DNA of 64,000 nt from NCBI GenBank assembly GCA_029721435.1, contig CM056577.1:29356719-29420718 (forward strand), written 5' to 3'. This DNA comes from Gymnothorax reevesii (Eukaryota > Chordata > Actinopteri > Anguilliformes > Muraenidae). Below are positions 1 through 14,000 of the stretch, one piece after another. Made by a program: the position numbers and the translations under genes. The notes beneath the pieces are model-generated. The model did not search any database. It had not been told where the DNA came from and was given only the letters and a program-made list of their open reading frames with translations. The first letter of the stretch is position 1, and every line of letters starts with the position of its first letter.

Positions 1-361
1 TTACAAATTACTTCATGACTGAGCTGATTGATGCTCTATGAATTGTACCTTGTCTCATTTGTTGTGTAGCAGTTTAAATGGCCTTCTTCGGTGCACTTAT
101 TGTTTATCATTTGGGTCTGCCAAAAAGATGTAATGTGATGTAAAGTTTTTTTTAAATCAAAATCTTTTTATTGATGTGATGTAAAGTTAATAAATTCCCT
201 GCCACTGGGCCTTGTTGGGCCCTTGAACAAGACCCTTGAAGGACCAGTGTGTAATATTTGGCATGGTTTATTGGCAAAATCTGAATATACTACCTATTTG
301 TTAATATGTGTATAATCGCTATAAAATGAAATTCGTTTGGTTTTCTTAGCCTTATAATTAT

Positions 362-384
362 GCGTCCCTAAAGCAAAGCCCTTG

Positions 385-426
<42 letters not shown>

Positions 427-449
427 CAAGGGCCTTGCTTTAGGGACGT
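362..449. repeat. palindromic element with central (AT)n
   Basis: Two inverted arms flank an (AT)n run of about 40 bp: CGTCCCTAAAGCAAAGCCCT on the left (from 363) and its complement, with one mismatch, on the right (to about 448). This is the structure of a small foldback or MITE-like element in which the AT loop has expanded. The family is not recognised. Confidence 0.7.
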
Positions 450-2100
450 CGCCATCTTGGTACTGCTGCCCGAACCATTGATGTAGCGAACAATCGATCA
501 ATCAAGAGAACGCGTTTCGTGTGTAAAAATCCCGAGGAAGAATGCCACTTCCGCATAAGTGTTTTGGTTCTCAGAGGCCACCGTCTTTTCGCCGACGGGA
601 GGGGTGAGCGTGAGTGAGCGAGCGCTGCAGTCAAGAATCTGAACGCTGGATGTCACTGTTTACCCCCCATTTTACACACAGGTCCTTTCATCCGAAAACT
701 GCTTAAGGTTTTATCCCGGTTATCACTCCTTTGCTCTCCCTAATTGAAAACCATTCTCTCTGGAATATGTCTGAGGGATCATCTCTAAAAAGTAAAATAT
801 ACAAGAAGCTCTCTTTGTTAAATACAGGATAAAAAAGTACATATTAAATGCTCTATAACTTGTAAGAATTAACCCACAAGGCATATCATCTAGGAATTGC
901 CAAATAGAAAGGCCTGATTATATCCTCACTCACCATAGTAATAGCTTATACAACCCTCAAACAGTTCACAGAATTTTACTGCATGGCTCATCATTTGTAT
1001 TTTGCCATGACTGTCGATCTATTCATCCATTACCTAACCTCAATATCCCTGGTCAGGAATGTGAGGGAGTTGAGAAGCCTCACCCAGCGTGTATTCAACA
1101 AGAATGCAGAATGCACACTGGACAGAGGGCCAATCCATTGCAGGAGGTAATATATTTTCGACCGACAATACTTTGCACACAATTAATTATAGGGACAGCT
1201 ATACAGTGACATGTTTGCCATTGCCCCCGGTTAAGGTTCTGACCGTAGAATTGGAGTTGGACCCCTGGTGGTGCACTGCGGCAGCTCGCAGCTCCCAAGT
1301 TACTAGAATGGATCAAATGCATGGGGAAAATTGCCACTTGGGGTCAAATAAAGCACATCATCTCATCTTGTATTTAAAAATCTACAACTTCCTGAGGACT
1401 CAACTGTCCTCTAATAAAATGAGTTTGTGTCACATACAAGCTCAACAATCTTGTTCAGAAACAGACAAAAGTAAAAAAAAAAAAAAAAAACAAGGCACCA
1501 CACTGCTCAAACATCCATTTCCTTGTTACTCCTTTATTTTAATCATTGTTGTTATAATTACTATAGTACAATATTTTACATGAGGACAAAGTAACAAGGC
1601 AGGCCAAGATTGTGACACATTCCGTCACTCCGATACAGCAGGCAGACAGTGGATTGTTTGGATGGATGGATGGCTGCAGGAGTTATTACGCGCTTTTTTT
1701 CAAGTATTGTTTACATTCCCTCATCCCAGAAAGTACCAACTGTGACAGCTTCTCTATCAGTGGCCAAGGCAGGGCTGTCTGACCCTGATCCTGGGGAGAG
1801 AATGCCAGAGCACAGGACCATGCAACCCTGTTCTTGGAGAAGCATCTCGCCCCATCCGGGCAAACAGAAGTCCACACGGACAAAGATACTGAAAAAAAAT
1901 ATATATATTTGTACACATGCACCAAAGAAGGATTGAATAAACCCAATTTATGATAAACACCTGTAAAGTCCTTTGTTCCAATCATAATGGTCTCTAGAAA
2001 CATGGGGGCTATGTTTATATATATTTAAAATAAAAAAAAATAAAAAACCCTGCCGGTTCTACTACAGTGAAACCAAAATCTGCAAATACCCAAAATTAAA
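450..2100. other. no gene; degenerate fish repeat near 1010-1145
   Basis: No coding signal is supported. Around 1035-1145 the text (CCTGGTCAGG..., ACACTGGACAGAGGGCCA, ATCCATTGCAGG) resembles a very common teleost interspersed repeat, but it is degraded. A+T-rich single-copy-looking sequence with simple A runs at 1473-1491 makes up the rest. Confidence 0.4.
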
Positions 2101-3071
2101 AAGAAGAAACGGCAGCAACTGAATGCGTATTATTTATTGACAAATCTAAAATTTTGGAGAGCGTATCCAAGTATAGAAAAATGAGACAAAAAAATTCCAC
2201 CAAAAGTACCATTGATTGGTTACCAAAGTCAAACGCTCCATACTTTTGACCTCACTTCCTGGAGGCCATTTTCTCATTCACGGTTGGCTCCCATTTGTTT
2301 ACCTGGCCTGCCACTAAACACCTGTGGCACCTGAATGCAAGAAGCCCTTCTTTCAATTATTCAACTTCAACAGGAGAAGAAATGTGTTTTGTACAAAAAA
2401 CAATGTAGCAGACTATAGGTTCTCATTCCAGTCCTAAAAAAGCACACATCATGCAACCCTTGGGAGGTTTCATCTCCAGGAACAAAGCCGGGCAGCCCTG
2501 TGCCAAGGCATTCCCTTTCAGTAATCTGAAGGCTATGAGAGTATAATGGAGAATCACACAATGTTCTGTTGATGATGCAGCGGCACTCAAAGACCAGCGA
2601 CGGTTAAATAGAGAAGCATGAATGCAGGATCCATGTTTGGTTAGTATACGGTAGTCTTTGTTGCAGGGCTGGCCACTAACAAACCAATGACTGTAAAGTG
2701 GCACAACATGCTGTCATGCCAACGGGCTTATGACTGGAAACCCATCTTTTATTTTTATTTTTTTTTTGAAAGTTGTAATCTTATATTGACACTGGTACAA
2801 CATCATGCAGGTGCATCATATCATTTGAAATCAGAAGAGTCTCTTGGAAAACTCGCAGAAATAAAAAAAAACATACATTTTTAATTAGCATTGGCAGAGT
2901 ATGCACATGAGCATTATATACAGAAGAAGAGTACTACATATAACAGCTGCATTTTTACAGGATGGCCACAGAATGAGTGATGATTCATTCGCCAAGAACA
3001 CACAATGAAGGGGGTTTCTGCCGGAGTATGGTCTTCCCACTTTCTCGCGAAACCGGTTTCATATTCACCTC

Positions 3072-4955
3072 TTTATTCTCTCTTCCTAATGTAAACCAAT
3101 TACAGCTATACTCTTCCCACAGGGAAAAGAACAGCGAGAAGGATTAAGCCCGCAGAGCACATGTAAACATAGGCGAAGTGGACGAGTCGTGTTTTTTGGA
3201 AAATTTGGCCACACTTCTGTGTCTCCTCCACATTCAACTGTGAAAGCACCTCTTCAAGCATCACTCAGGTGAGCAACAGACTTTTATCGATGGTTTATTA
3301 CCATCTTTTGTGGGCCGATGCTGCGTGTATAAGTATGGGCGCTTACGCGAGTGCGTTTGCAAATTGTGTGTGTGTTTGTATGTACGTGTGTCTTAAGGGG
3401 CTGCCAAATGCTGGTATTGCTGTGGATTCTTTCAAAGTGCTAAAAGCTCTGGCTCAGTTTGGACACCAGCCGATCACATGGAAGGCATTGAGCATTGGGT
3501 ATTAGCAACACAGATCGCAGATGAAAACAAAAGAAAACAGGCTGACAAGCTCATTATATTTAATACATTCGGTCCTCATAGAGGCACACGCCCCACGGTC
3601 AGTCAGTGATTATTTCTGAGCCACCAGAACAGGCAGCTGAATATCAGAAGCCAGGGCAAAGATTAAGGGGCAATTTGCAAGAAGATGGAGGAAGCTTGCA
3701 GCCCATTAAGCAGTTAAACTTTGGAAGAATTTGAATTGTTAAGACATTAAATGGGAAAAACAAAGAAAGACACGTATAAGACCAAAAATTCAACACAGAA
3801 AAAAATGTTATAAGTTACAGTGAGACATAAGGGCTTTCATGCGTCATGAGCCGGACTGACTACTCATGAAAAATCTTTAACAAAAAAGACTGCATGCTTA
3901 TATGTACCAAGTTGTCTGATGGAGCAGCAAGAATTAGGGGGGTTATTTCTCCATAACTTTCAATGTGACATTGGTTTGACAGCAGTTATGTCATCCGCAT
4001 AGCATACTGCTAAGGCGCAGATGAAGCTACGCATTATGAACTGAATTCCGACTTCTGAAAATGATCAATTTCTGGGAATTCAGAGGATTCATAATTCTGG
4101 ACCTCAACACCCTTCAAACAGTGATGAGGGGCTACGCTCGTCCATTCAGGCTAATTTTGAAAAATAAATAAGCAAACCAATTGATCCCCATTATACAGCA
4201 GTCGAACTTCGCCCTCGGATAAAGATACAGGCTCTCTCTCTCCCCATAGTGAGCGTTTTAGCCAGGCCGTAGATGTCCTTTCCATAGTTAAAATAGTTTC
4301 CATAGTTAAATCTCAAAAAGCCCCATTTGTCTTATATTTATGACTTACAATCTCATTTCTGCTACCTTAATGCAAAATAGGCAATAATACTGCCAATACA
4401 GTGAGAAAGTCACATTTCAAGATTTTCCAATTGGGTAAGAAAATTGAACCTGTGAAGCAAGTAAAGCAGATTAAACTGAGCTAAAATTTTCTATTTGAGA
4501 AAAAAAATACTAAGTCTCATTCCAGGACGAAAATATAAAATGGATTTGTTGTTTTTTTTTTTTTTTTGCAGAGTATACAACACGGCGATGAGAAATAAGA
4601 GCATTCGCAGACAGAAAAAAAAAGCAGGAGAAGACATAACAAAGACATTAAAAGATCTGATGACTGCAGCATTGTGGGAAGGTGGAGCTGGGCCAGTCCT
4701 CCCACTGGCTGTGTTTGAGGACCCTGCGACCCGGGGTCACACAATCTTCTGTACCCCTTTCTGACCAACTGAAGACCTTGTTCTTCTCCGAGAACACGCC
4801 ACAAAGTCCATGCCTTCTGCCGGCCGCCCAGGATTCCAGACACGCAGGTCCTCAGAGTTGTACAACCTTTCACCAGTCATCTCCCACATCTCCCCACCCC
4901 CAGCTCAAATGCACCCGGCATGGTGGGGGGTTCCTTTTGTCATGGAGGGGCGGGG
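3072..4955 (-). other. candidate nrbp2 3' UTR
   Basis: Sequence directly after the stop codon on the minus strand shows no other gene. AATAAA hexamers on this strand lie at 3294-3299 and 3072-3077, which would give a 3' UTR of about 1.7 to 1.9 kb. Neither is confirmed, and further hexamers occur below 2760. Poly-A and poly-T runs at 4502-4567 are present. Confidence 0.3.
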
Positions 4956-5042
4956 TCACCACAGTCCCGAGAAGCTGGTCGCCCCTGTCTGATGTTTGTA
5001 CAGCGCCTCCTCCAGGAAGCAGGCCAGTTTCTCACAGTCCTC
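4956..5042 (-). CDS. nrbp2: nrbp2 terminal coding exon 18 with stop codon
   Basis: 87 bp in phase 0, encoding [18 protein letters not shown] then [10 protein letters not shown] and a TGA stop at 4956-4958. KLA.FLE is the conserved last helix. The extreme C-terminus differs from mammals, which is usual for this tail. The acceptor is TTCTCAG. The opposite strand is also open here but is a shadow. Confidence 0.92.
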   Translation of the reverse strand, partial: EDCEKLACFLEEALYKHQTGATSFSGLW

Positions 5043-8000
5043 CTGAGAACCAAACGCATCATGAAATAACACTGAACGTTCCCTGCCACCACAGATCCAC
5101 CGTCTATCGAACCCGTCTGTTCCTGGTCAGGGTCACTGGAACTAATCCAAACCCATCACCTTTGACCTGTGAGATAAGTGCCACTCACAGCTGCTCCTCC
5201 CACCATTACACCCCAAAATGACCAGCCCCCTGTGCAATACATTTCATTATTTTACCACAATACCACAATATAGCTGTGGGTCATTACATGTCAAATCATC
5301 AGATATACAAAACATGTGTCACCATGTAGCCACAGATTGCTTCCATATTTTCACATTAGATAAATATGTATTAGTGATGAACAAATCTGAAATTTCAGCT
5401 CATTCGGACCAAAAATTATTTTTTGGTGATTTATTTTCTAAGGGTACTGTCAGCCAGTTTTTTTGTCAATTGACAATTTTCTTGTATTAACATGGCATAA
5501 CTTTTTTACTATTGCACCCATAGCTTTGAGACTTTACATCTAAGCTAACGTTATACTGCTGAATCAGAAAACTTTTACTTTATCATTTTAAAGTGCATTT
5601 TACTTTATCTTTCTTGGTTGTGGAGCTATGAGGACAAATTAAAACTTTGAATTTCATGCTATGTTAACAGTGTTATTGCTTCCTAAATGCAGCAAAGAGC
5701 ACAACTATGTTGTCTGTCCCAGTTTTGTCCAACTTCTACAGCTAGGCTGTGCGTTCAGTGACCTCAGGAGTTGGAACAGTTCAGAGAAGGTTATTGAATG
5801 GCACCCAGCATTTTTCAGAAGAAGTCCATGTTAATTCTTGTGCCCTCTTGCTTCACTTCATGAAAAACAATAGCAATAATCAGATATTAATGATCAATAA
5901 CTGGGTTCAGGTTTCTCCTTGCAAACATGATCTACCATCCTGCATATACTGACCTTTCTGTGAATGTGTCATGCATTGATGAATTCAGAACTTAGAATTA
6001 TTGGGATTCAATAGTCATTAACATTGTGTAAGAAGCTGAAAATGCCAAGCAATTCTTGAGATTACTCCACCCCTGTTCAGACACCTGCAAAATTGGTCAA
6101 AGCACATCAACATTTTTTGGAGTGGTCTTTCTACTATAATAGTGGAATCAGTTGAAAAAATAGAAGAAAATCCAAGGTGTGCCCCTGGAGATATGGGGGT
6201 TTGAACAAGTGGCATTAAAGCATTTTTTTCCATATTTGGCAAAGTTCTGACTGCAGTTGGTGATGAAATCATGGTGAATTCATTTATGTCATTATGATTT
6301 ATATTCAGCAGACACAAATAAATGGAAAAAACGCCAGAGAGCCTATGCTAGGGTTTATATTGGGGGTGCTTTGGGGACCTAAACATGGAACTGCCTGAAC
6401 AAAAGGAACTTTTGATGTCCTCATAACTCCACAACCAAGAAAGAAAGTATAATGGACTGCATTTTCTGATTAAGCAATATAACATCAGCTTAGAAGCGAA
6501 GTTTCAAAGCTATAGGTCTAATAATAACAAGAGCAAGGCAGAGCGTGGCATATGGCCCCGCCTGCATGTTGATCAAGGGCATATTGAGATGGCTGCTGTG
6601 GCGGCCATATTAGATATCGCAATGCGCTGGTTTTCGAAAGGAACCTTCCTCTAGCCACTCCCAATACGCCATTAAGAAATGGCATCAATCTGACGAGTGA
6701 TTCTATAGCTATCCCACGGAAATGAAAATTTAACGGACGACGGATGGACATGGTGTCGACATAGTGCCCCCTTTTCTCTTTGGAGGGCGGGGGCATAAAA
6801 AAGTTATGCCATGTTAAATACAAGAGAAATGTCAATTGACAAAAAAACTGACAGACAATACCCTAAGAAAATAATTCACCAAAAATTCATTTTTGGTCCG
6901 AACGAGCTGAAATTTCAGATTTGTCAGTGATGTATATATTTAAAGGTGCACACAAACAATTCGCAAAATTGAGAAGGTGGTGGTGAGACCCATTTGATGA
7001 TCTGACATGGAATGACCCCAGTGTGACCCTGAAGTATGTTTCATTGAGGTTCCAGAGAAAATAAGCATGTTACATTTCGCATTTTATTCAAAAGTTCAGA
7101 GGACGCACAATATATTATTTACCAAAACGCGTATTGATTGTCACTTAATATTCAACAAACCACAAACACAACATAATGTTTAAAAAGCATATATAGCTTC
7201 TTTTAGGGTGGATTCTGATAACCTGAAACAGGCATTGAGTAAAGAGCTCCTACATTGCATTGTACAGAAACTGTCTTGCCCTCTTGAGTATCAGCATGAT
7301 CACTGATTGGACCGTCCTAATTTGAGAGGGACTGGAGATGCCAAATTTTTATTGAAAAAAAAAAAAAAAAAAACACCCACCTCACAGATAAAAGCGTAGT
7401 GCACCAACTCACTGGCCAAGTCCTTTGGGTTGTCAGCTGAAATGCACATTCACACATCAGTTATCCTTCCAGCGAACAAGCAATAATTATCAACCATTTT
7501 ATCTTCCATTTTGGGGCCATCAAAGCCATAAAATGACTGGCATGTACAGATGGGCAAAATCACACATTACTGTATGTGTTGGATGTGTTGCTAAGGGGGA
7601 AACCATGGCACAGTCATTTATGCTGAAAATAGTTAATGACATACACAAAGCTGACTACACTGAAGACAAGCAAGATTTAATCTGGAGGATTTGAAAAGTA
7701 TGAAAGTATATGAAGGATGAGACAGCTAAACACTTTAATACACTTCCTTTTACAGCCAGAAAAACATCAGGACTTGGAAGACTGTTCAGCGAGTGATTTG
7801 ATTGATTGATTTAACAGTCAAAACCACAACAAAAGAGCCCAAATATGTCAAGTCATGCTCGGTTAAGTGAAAGCCAGCTCGTTGCACATCTATTTATGCA
7901 TCACTGTGTGCTTCCATAACACTGTGCTAGTCAATAAAACCCATCTACCACCAAACCGCCAGCAGCAAATTTGCATCGACGCCATTCCACAGCACACAGC

Positions 8001-11000
8001 TGAAAGCACTGGTGCGGCAGCCATTTTGAAAGCAGTTGCTGGTGATTTATTGCGCTGGCATTTGAAAGTGTCGAAGGATGCCAGGACCGCCACAGGCCCC
8101 ATACCGTGGCGGTGGCGCCGCGCTTAAGTAGACATTTTGTTAATTGTGGTATCATACTGATCCGACCCCAGGGAGAAAGCGAGGCGGACTCACAGGGCAG
8201 GATGTCACAGCTGAGCTGCCGGTGAAGCTTGTCGTCCATCTTGAGGAAGAGAGAGAGCTGCATGGACACAAGCAGGGACAGGAGAGGGGAGATCAAAATG
8301 GAGTCTTCAAGCAGCAGAGGGTCGACTCCACTCTCATCGCATTTCACACATTAACCTACTTCTTCAGAAACCCTTTAAATTACAGAGCACTGACATCACA
8401 GTAATTACAGATAGGCGCTGAAATTGCATTTACATCACATTTATATTGCTGATGAATTTATCATAAGCAATTACAGTTCAATAGACTTACCAGGGACCAA
8501 TCCTCCCCAAAGTAATTAAGGGAGACCTTAGCCAAAAGGTTATAGATGTTCCAAGAACTCAGAGGCAATTACTCTGTAATTACTGCAATGAAGAGTGATG
8601 ACATAACTACTTGACAATGTGCCATTACACAAAGCACTAATCACACCTTGTGTTATATGATTGACATAAATAACTCTGTGAGACAAAACATTACAGTTGT
8701 CACAAGATGACATAACAGCTCATGTCAGTTCATGGGAAATGACATAAGACTTATTCATCAGTTAACATTAAAGCAGTTGTAATTTTACACAAATTCCGAG
8801 TAATTACTGGAAAAAATACGCCATTTTCACACATCTTGAAATGCCCTGTAATTTAATGGGCAATCTTTCTTAATTGCATGTCTGTTGATGCCCTCACAAT
8901 GCATTCCAATTACTAAAAGACCGTCATGCAAACCACTCGTCACACTTTTATACTATGTAATACCCATTACTGCACGTAACAGAACCAACCAGCAAGAACT
9001 TCAGCCAATAAAATTTTCAACATTCACTTGTTAATGCATTTATCAGATCCATGCAATTATCTTCTACAGTGGTATTTTACACATATTTAGACTCAATGTT
9101 AACCAACCAATAAAAAAATAACTGTTAAATATTTCGATGACATTGCATCGAAAAAATCCCCAGATTAAGGCATAGATGGTACCGCATAAAGCACTAAAAC
9201 ACAAAGCAGCCTGGTTCAGTTCAGGTTCAGTTCAGTTCTTTGCAGATTATAACAATTCTTCTTGCATTTACATTGTCAAAAGTTGTGTATGGTGCCGAAA
9301 GATCCATTCCAATTCCTCCTGTTTATTCGTTGCGCCTCTGTGGGTACACCTCACACACTGATGGAACACTAAAAGGTGGAGCTAGAAATACTGCAATCGA
9401 ACACATTCTTATCCCGACTCGTCATATAGTGACACTACCTGACCAAGCGTCAATATACGACCCAAAAGGAAGCTTTTGCCGTTATTATTTGAGGCATAGG
9501 GTTAGGGTTCATTTTAAACTAGCGTCAATTAAGGATGCCAAAAGCGTCCTTTTGCTTCATACATGCACTCGGTCAGGTAGCTTCAATACATGATGCGTCG
9601 CGATGATACTGGGCCCTGCAGTCTCACGATTGGTCAAGAGAAAATCTTTACTCTTGCTCAATGGGACTAAACACAAACCCGCCACTTGCATGGTTGACGT
9701 GACTATTGCCATCCGGTGACAACCCCGCCAAAATTTAAGAGTACTATCTACGATGGAAATGCAAACCAGATCTAGGCTTTAGGGTCTGTACAGGTTACAT
9801 TCTGGTTCTAAGGGTACAGTATGGAAAATGATTGCAGGAAATGCAGCTCAACTGCATCGACTTACATGAGTTCTGGTCCCTTCTTCATTGGACTCCAGAT
9901 TGCAGTGCATCTGTACAACCTAGGAAAAAAAACCCTTTTTAAGCTACATCAGGACATGGGCAGAATCTGGAGAAAGATATCATGCTGCACGCACATACTG
10001 CATAAACAAGCCTCAGGAAGCAGGGTGCAGTATGGAACGCTCTTGTCTGCGGGCACAGAGCACTTTTTTCAAAGAAGAGAATGCTGGCTGCCAGGCTCTC
10101 TCACTCGGTTAAGGCGCCGCATTTGCGGAGCAGTACCAACTACCGCGGTCCCGGCTTTACCAACTGGCAGTGGGCAGCAGCTTTTTCAGAGCAGCGCATG
10201 ATTGGATCCGCGCTGCAGGGATGAAAATTGGAGAGGGCCAGCCGGGATAGGATACAAAAAATGATAGCTTTGTTCATTGCTCAAGCCCGTCCTGTTGGCC
10301 AGCCGGGCGTTTGTCAGTAAGATTCTAAGCCTGTTCATGTTCGGGTATCCTCCGCCCTCGTTCTGAACTTGCGAAGATTTGACAAATAAGCGTAAAGAAG
10401 CAGTGGCTGACAGGTGTGTGTTTCGGAGGAGATCCGCAAACTGTCTTCGCTCTCCGGAGTTGCCAACATAGGGCTGCATACGAGAAGCTTTGTACATAGT
10501 TCTGGAATTGGGCATTCCAGATTTGGGTGGGATTAGAGATGCCAAATTTTTCTAAAAAATTAAATTAATTACAAGCCCAATTCCGAAATACTTCGGATGA
10601 AGTGTAAATTGTGAACAAAATCAAAATACTATGACTTTCAGAACACATGAGCCAATATGTTATTTAAATAGAACATAGATAACATTTCAAATGTTGAAAC
10701 GGAGACATTTTACTTTTTTATTCACAAAATGAGCTTATGTGAAATTTTCTGCCTGCAACAGGTCTCAAAAAAGTTGGGACACAGGCAATCCGACCACCAC
10801 CCTCTCACACAAACCTGTTAAAGTTTTATGCTAGCCCTTACATGACTCGTTCTTCTGGTTTACTCGCTCTGAAAGTTCCTTGAGTTACACTGAACTCGGA
10901 AAATTAGCATTCTCCTTTGATGCTCCTCACTCATGGAATACCCTTCAGCAAACTCTTAAGATGACAGCCCTCCCCTCTCTTAGAGTTTAAAATCTTTTTT

Positions 11001-14000
11001 CCTGACCACTGTTCTTCTGTTTGTAACTGTTTTTATTGATTCCTTTCCTGTTGTGTATGATTGATGGACTGTGTTCGTCTCTTAATCATATAATGTCTGA
11101 TCTTGGCGAAAATTGAAAATGAGGGAAACCTCAATGTCCCTTCGAGAGTAAATAACGTTCTTTAAAAAAAAAAAAGGGGGGTGGGGGGCTGAAAAAGCAA
11201 TTAATATACAAGAATTAATATCTAAGAGAATCAGCTGAAAGAACATTTAGTAAGTAATTACGTTAACTGGCATCAGGTGTGCGACATTATTGGCTACAAA
11301 AGGGAAGTCTTAGAGAGGTTGAGTCTCTCAGAAGTGAAGTTGGCCAGAGGCTCTCCAACCAGTGAAGGCTTACGTAAAAAAAATTGTAGAATACTTTAAA
11401 AACAATGTTCCTCAACGTCAAATTGCAAAGGCTTTGAAGGTCTCATCATCGACAGGGCGCAACATCATTAAAAGATTCAGAGAAACTGGAAAAATCTCTG
11501 TGCGTTAGGGACAAGGCTGAATACCTTTGCTGGATGCCCGTGATTTTCGGGCCCTCAGATGCCACTGCATCACTCATCGGCATGATTCTGTCATTGACAT
11601 TAATAAATAGGCCCAGGAATACTTCAAAAAACCACTGTCTGTAAACACTGTCTGCAGTGCCTTCCACTGGTGCCACCTAAAACTCTATCATGCAAAAAGA
11701 GAGCCATCGTTGAGCATGATCCAGAAGCGCCGCTGTGTTCTGTGGGTCAAGGCTCATTTAAAATGGACTGTAGCAAAGTGGAAAAGTGTCCTGTGGTCAG
11801 ACGACTCCAAATTTGACATTCTTGTTGGAAATCATGGGCGTCGTGTCCTCCGGGCTAAAGAGGAGAAAGACCACCCCTCCTGTTATCAGAGTTCAGTCCA
11901 AAAGCCAGAAACTCTGATGGTATGGGGATGCATTAGTGCATATGGTGTGGGACACTTGCATGTTTTAACAAGAGCAACGCAGAGCGTGGCAGATGCCCCG
12001 GCCTGTATGTTGATCAAGGGCATGTTGAGATGGCTGCTGTGGCGGCCATATTAGATATCGCACAATGCTGGTTTTCAAAAGGAACCTTCCTCTAGCCACT
12101 CCCAATATGCTATTAAGAAATAACATCAATCCGACGAGGGATTCTATAGTTATCCCACGATAACGAAAAGTTAACAAACGACGGACGGACATGGTGTCGA
12201 CATAATGCCCCCCTTTCTCTTTGGAGGGCGGGGGCATAAAAAACACCATGAAAGCTAAAAGGAATATAAAAGGTTTTAGAGCAACATATGCTCCCCTCCA
12301 GATGACATCTATTCCAGGGAAGGCCTTGTGTATTTCAGCAGGACTATGCAAAGCCCCATACTGCAGCTGTTACAACAGCATGGCTTCATAGTAGAAGAGT
12401 CTGTGTGCTGAACTGGCCTGCCTGCAGTCCTGATCTTTCACCAATAGAGATCATTTGGCGCATAATTAAACAAAAAGTCCTTCAAAGGAGACCCAAAACT
12501 CTCCAGCAGCTGGAAGCCTGTATTAAATAGGAGTGGGATCGAATTCCAAAGGCTAAACTCAAGAAACTTGCCTCCTCAATGCCCAGACGCCTCCACTCTG
12601 TGTTAAAAAGAAGAAGGGATGTTACACCATGGTAAACAGACCCCTGTCTCAACTTTTGTGAGACCTGTAGCAGCCATCAAATTTGAAATGAGCTCATTTT
12701 GTGAATGCAATTGTAAAATTTCTCAGTTTCAACATTTGCTATGCCATCTCTGTTCTATTGTGAATAAAATACTGGCTAGTGTGATTTGAAAGTCATTTCG
12801 TTTAGATTTGGTTCACAATTTACACTTTGTCCCAACTATTTTGGAATTGGGGCTGTAATCAATAAATAAAAAAATAAAAATAAAAAAGAAGAGCATGCTG
12901 AATTCTTCCAGAACATCAGATTGTCAAGTTTACTGAGCAAAAGCTTGACCCTCAACAAAGCCAACGTCAATGACAGCCTTTGTTTCTAAATCATTCTAGA
13001 ACAACTAACGTAACATAGCTTGAACCTAAAGGTCAGGCAGGTTCCATCCTTAAGTTATTGAGATTGTAATCTATCTCGTGATTGCAAATCATTATCTAAA
13101 CAGGATGGGCTAAAGCTAATTCCAGTAGACACGCACAAGGACAGAACACTGAGTGTCATAACTTTGTGGGAGGATTACGCTAGCATTAGCTGGGACATAT
13201 CAGTCAATGAACTTGTTCAACTGCAGGCCAACATATACTTCTTCCCCAACTTAAGTCACTATGTGCAACAGCTGAATAATAAAACCGCAAAACTATGCTC
13301 AGGTAGGTAAAAATGCAGGTGCTTGAGCATTTTGACATTATGGAAATATACTGTTAATGAGTAACAGCAGTGTGATGAATCGCAAGATTTGCCAGTGAAG
13401 GAAGAAAATCTCAGGAGTCAAGCAAACGGAAACATAAATGAGCTACTGTTTTCTACTTAAGAGGATTAAAATACGATACAAGTCTTAGTATGGGGACCAT
13501 AACGTGTGAAGGCGAGCGTTTTAGTCACCCCCTCACCCCATAGTTTATGACTAAACTCTTCCAGGCAGAATCACAGGACACAGGTCAGCAGAAAGGCACG
13601 CAACGGAAAGAGTTTGCTGCCCTCCGCCATAAAGGTCATCAACAGCAGTTTCAAATGCTTCAAGTTTCCATCAATGTTGCTTTGTGTGTATACTGTCCAA
13701 TGTGAGTTGTACATGCGAGCAGTATCATTCAAAAGTTTGGGTGCTCTTTGAATGTATTCAGTGCAGTGTGCACTGTGTGTATGCGTCCAGTACAGTGCTT
13801 TTAATTAAACTGAAGTGGTGTAACTTCTTCAAATAACTGCAAATGGTACTTGGTAAGGAAAAGTAGTTAGGATTAAGAAAATATTATCTTACTTCACACA
13901 GAATGGTGTCCAAAATTTTAGAATTCATAAAGGAGCAATAATTGGCTAAATACAGTGACAAACGTATGCTTTCCATTTGCCAGCAAGAGAATTAGAATCA

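Larger units (their letters stand above)
10572..12855 (+). mobile_element. degenerate Tc1-like transposon with nested insertions (copy 1)
   Basis: The left end CAAGCCCAATTCCGAAATAC and the right end AATTGGGGCTG are inverted repeats flanked by TA. Matching subterminal stretches (about 200 bp) include the opposed words AATTTACACTTTGTCCCAAC and GTGTAAATTGTGAAC. The inside is a frame-broken Tc1 transposase on the plus strand, with fragments such as [10 protein letters not shown] and, near the end, LSPIE-like text. A LINE 3' end (10795-11180) and hairpin-ended copy B (11967-12237) are inserted in it. It lies in intron 14. Confidence 0.85.

Noticed and set aside
1089..1583. 164-residue open frame on the plus strand
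   Set aside because: It covers a degraded fish repeat and a poly-A run coding for lysines; no family resemblance.
4682..5221. 179-residue open frame on the plus strand
   Set aside because: It is antisense to nrbp2 exon 18, whose conserved KLA.FLE region and splice site are on the other strand.
8060..8130. GC-rich CCGCCAC ... GTGGCGG stem as a regulatory hairpin
   Set aside because: It is short and isolated, with no second copy in the window; probably chance or an old MITE scrap.
9821..10201. 126-residue plus-strand open frame
   Set aside because: It overlaps nrbp2 exon 15 in antisense and then a SINE head; no coding evidence.
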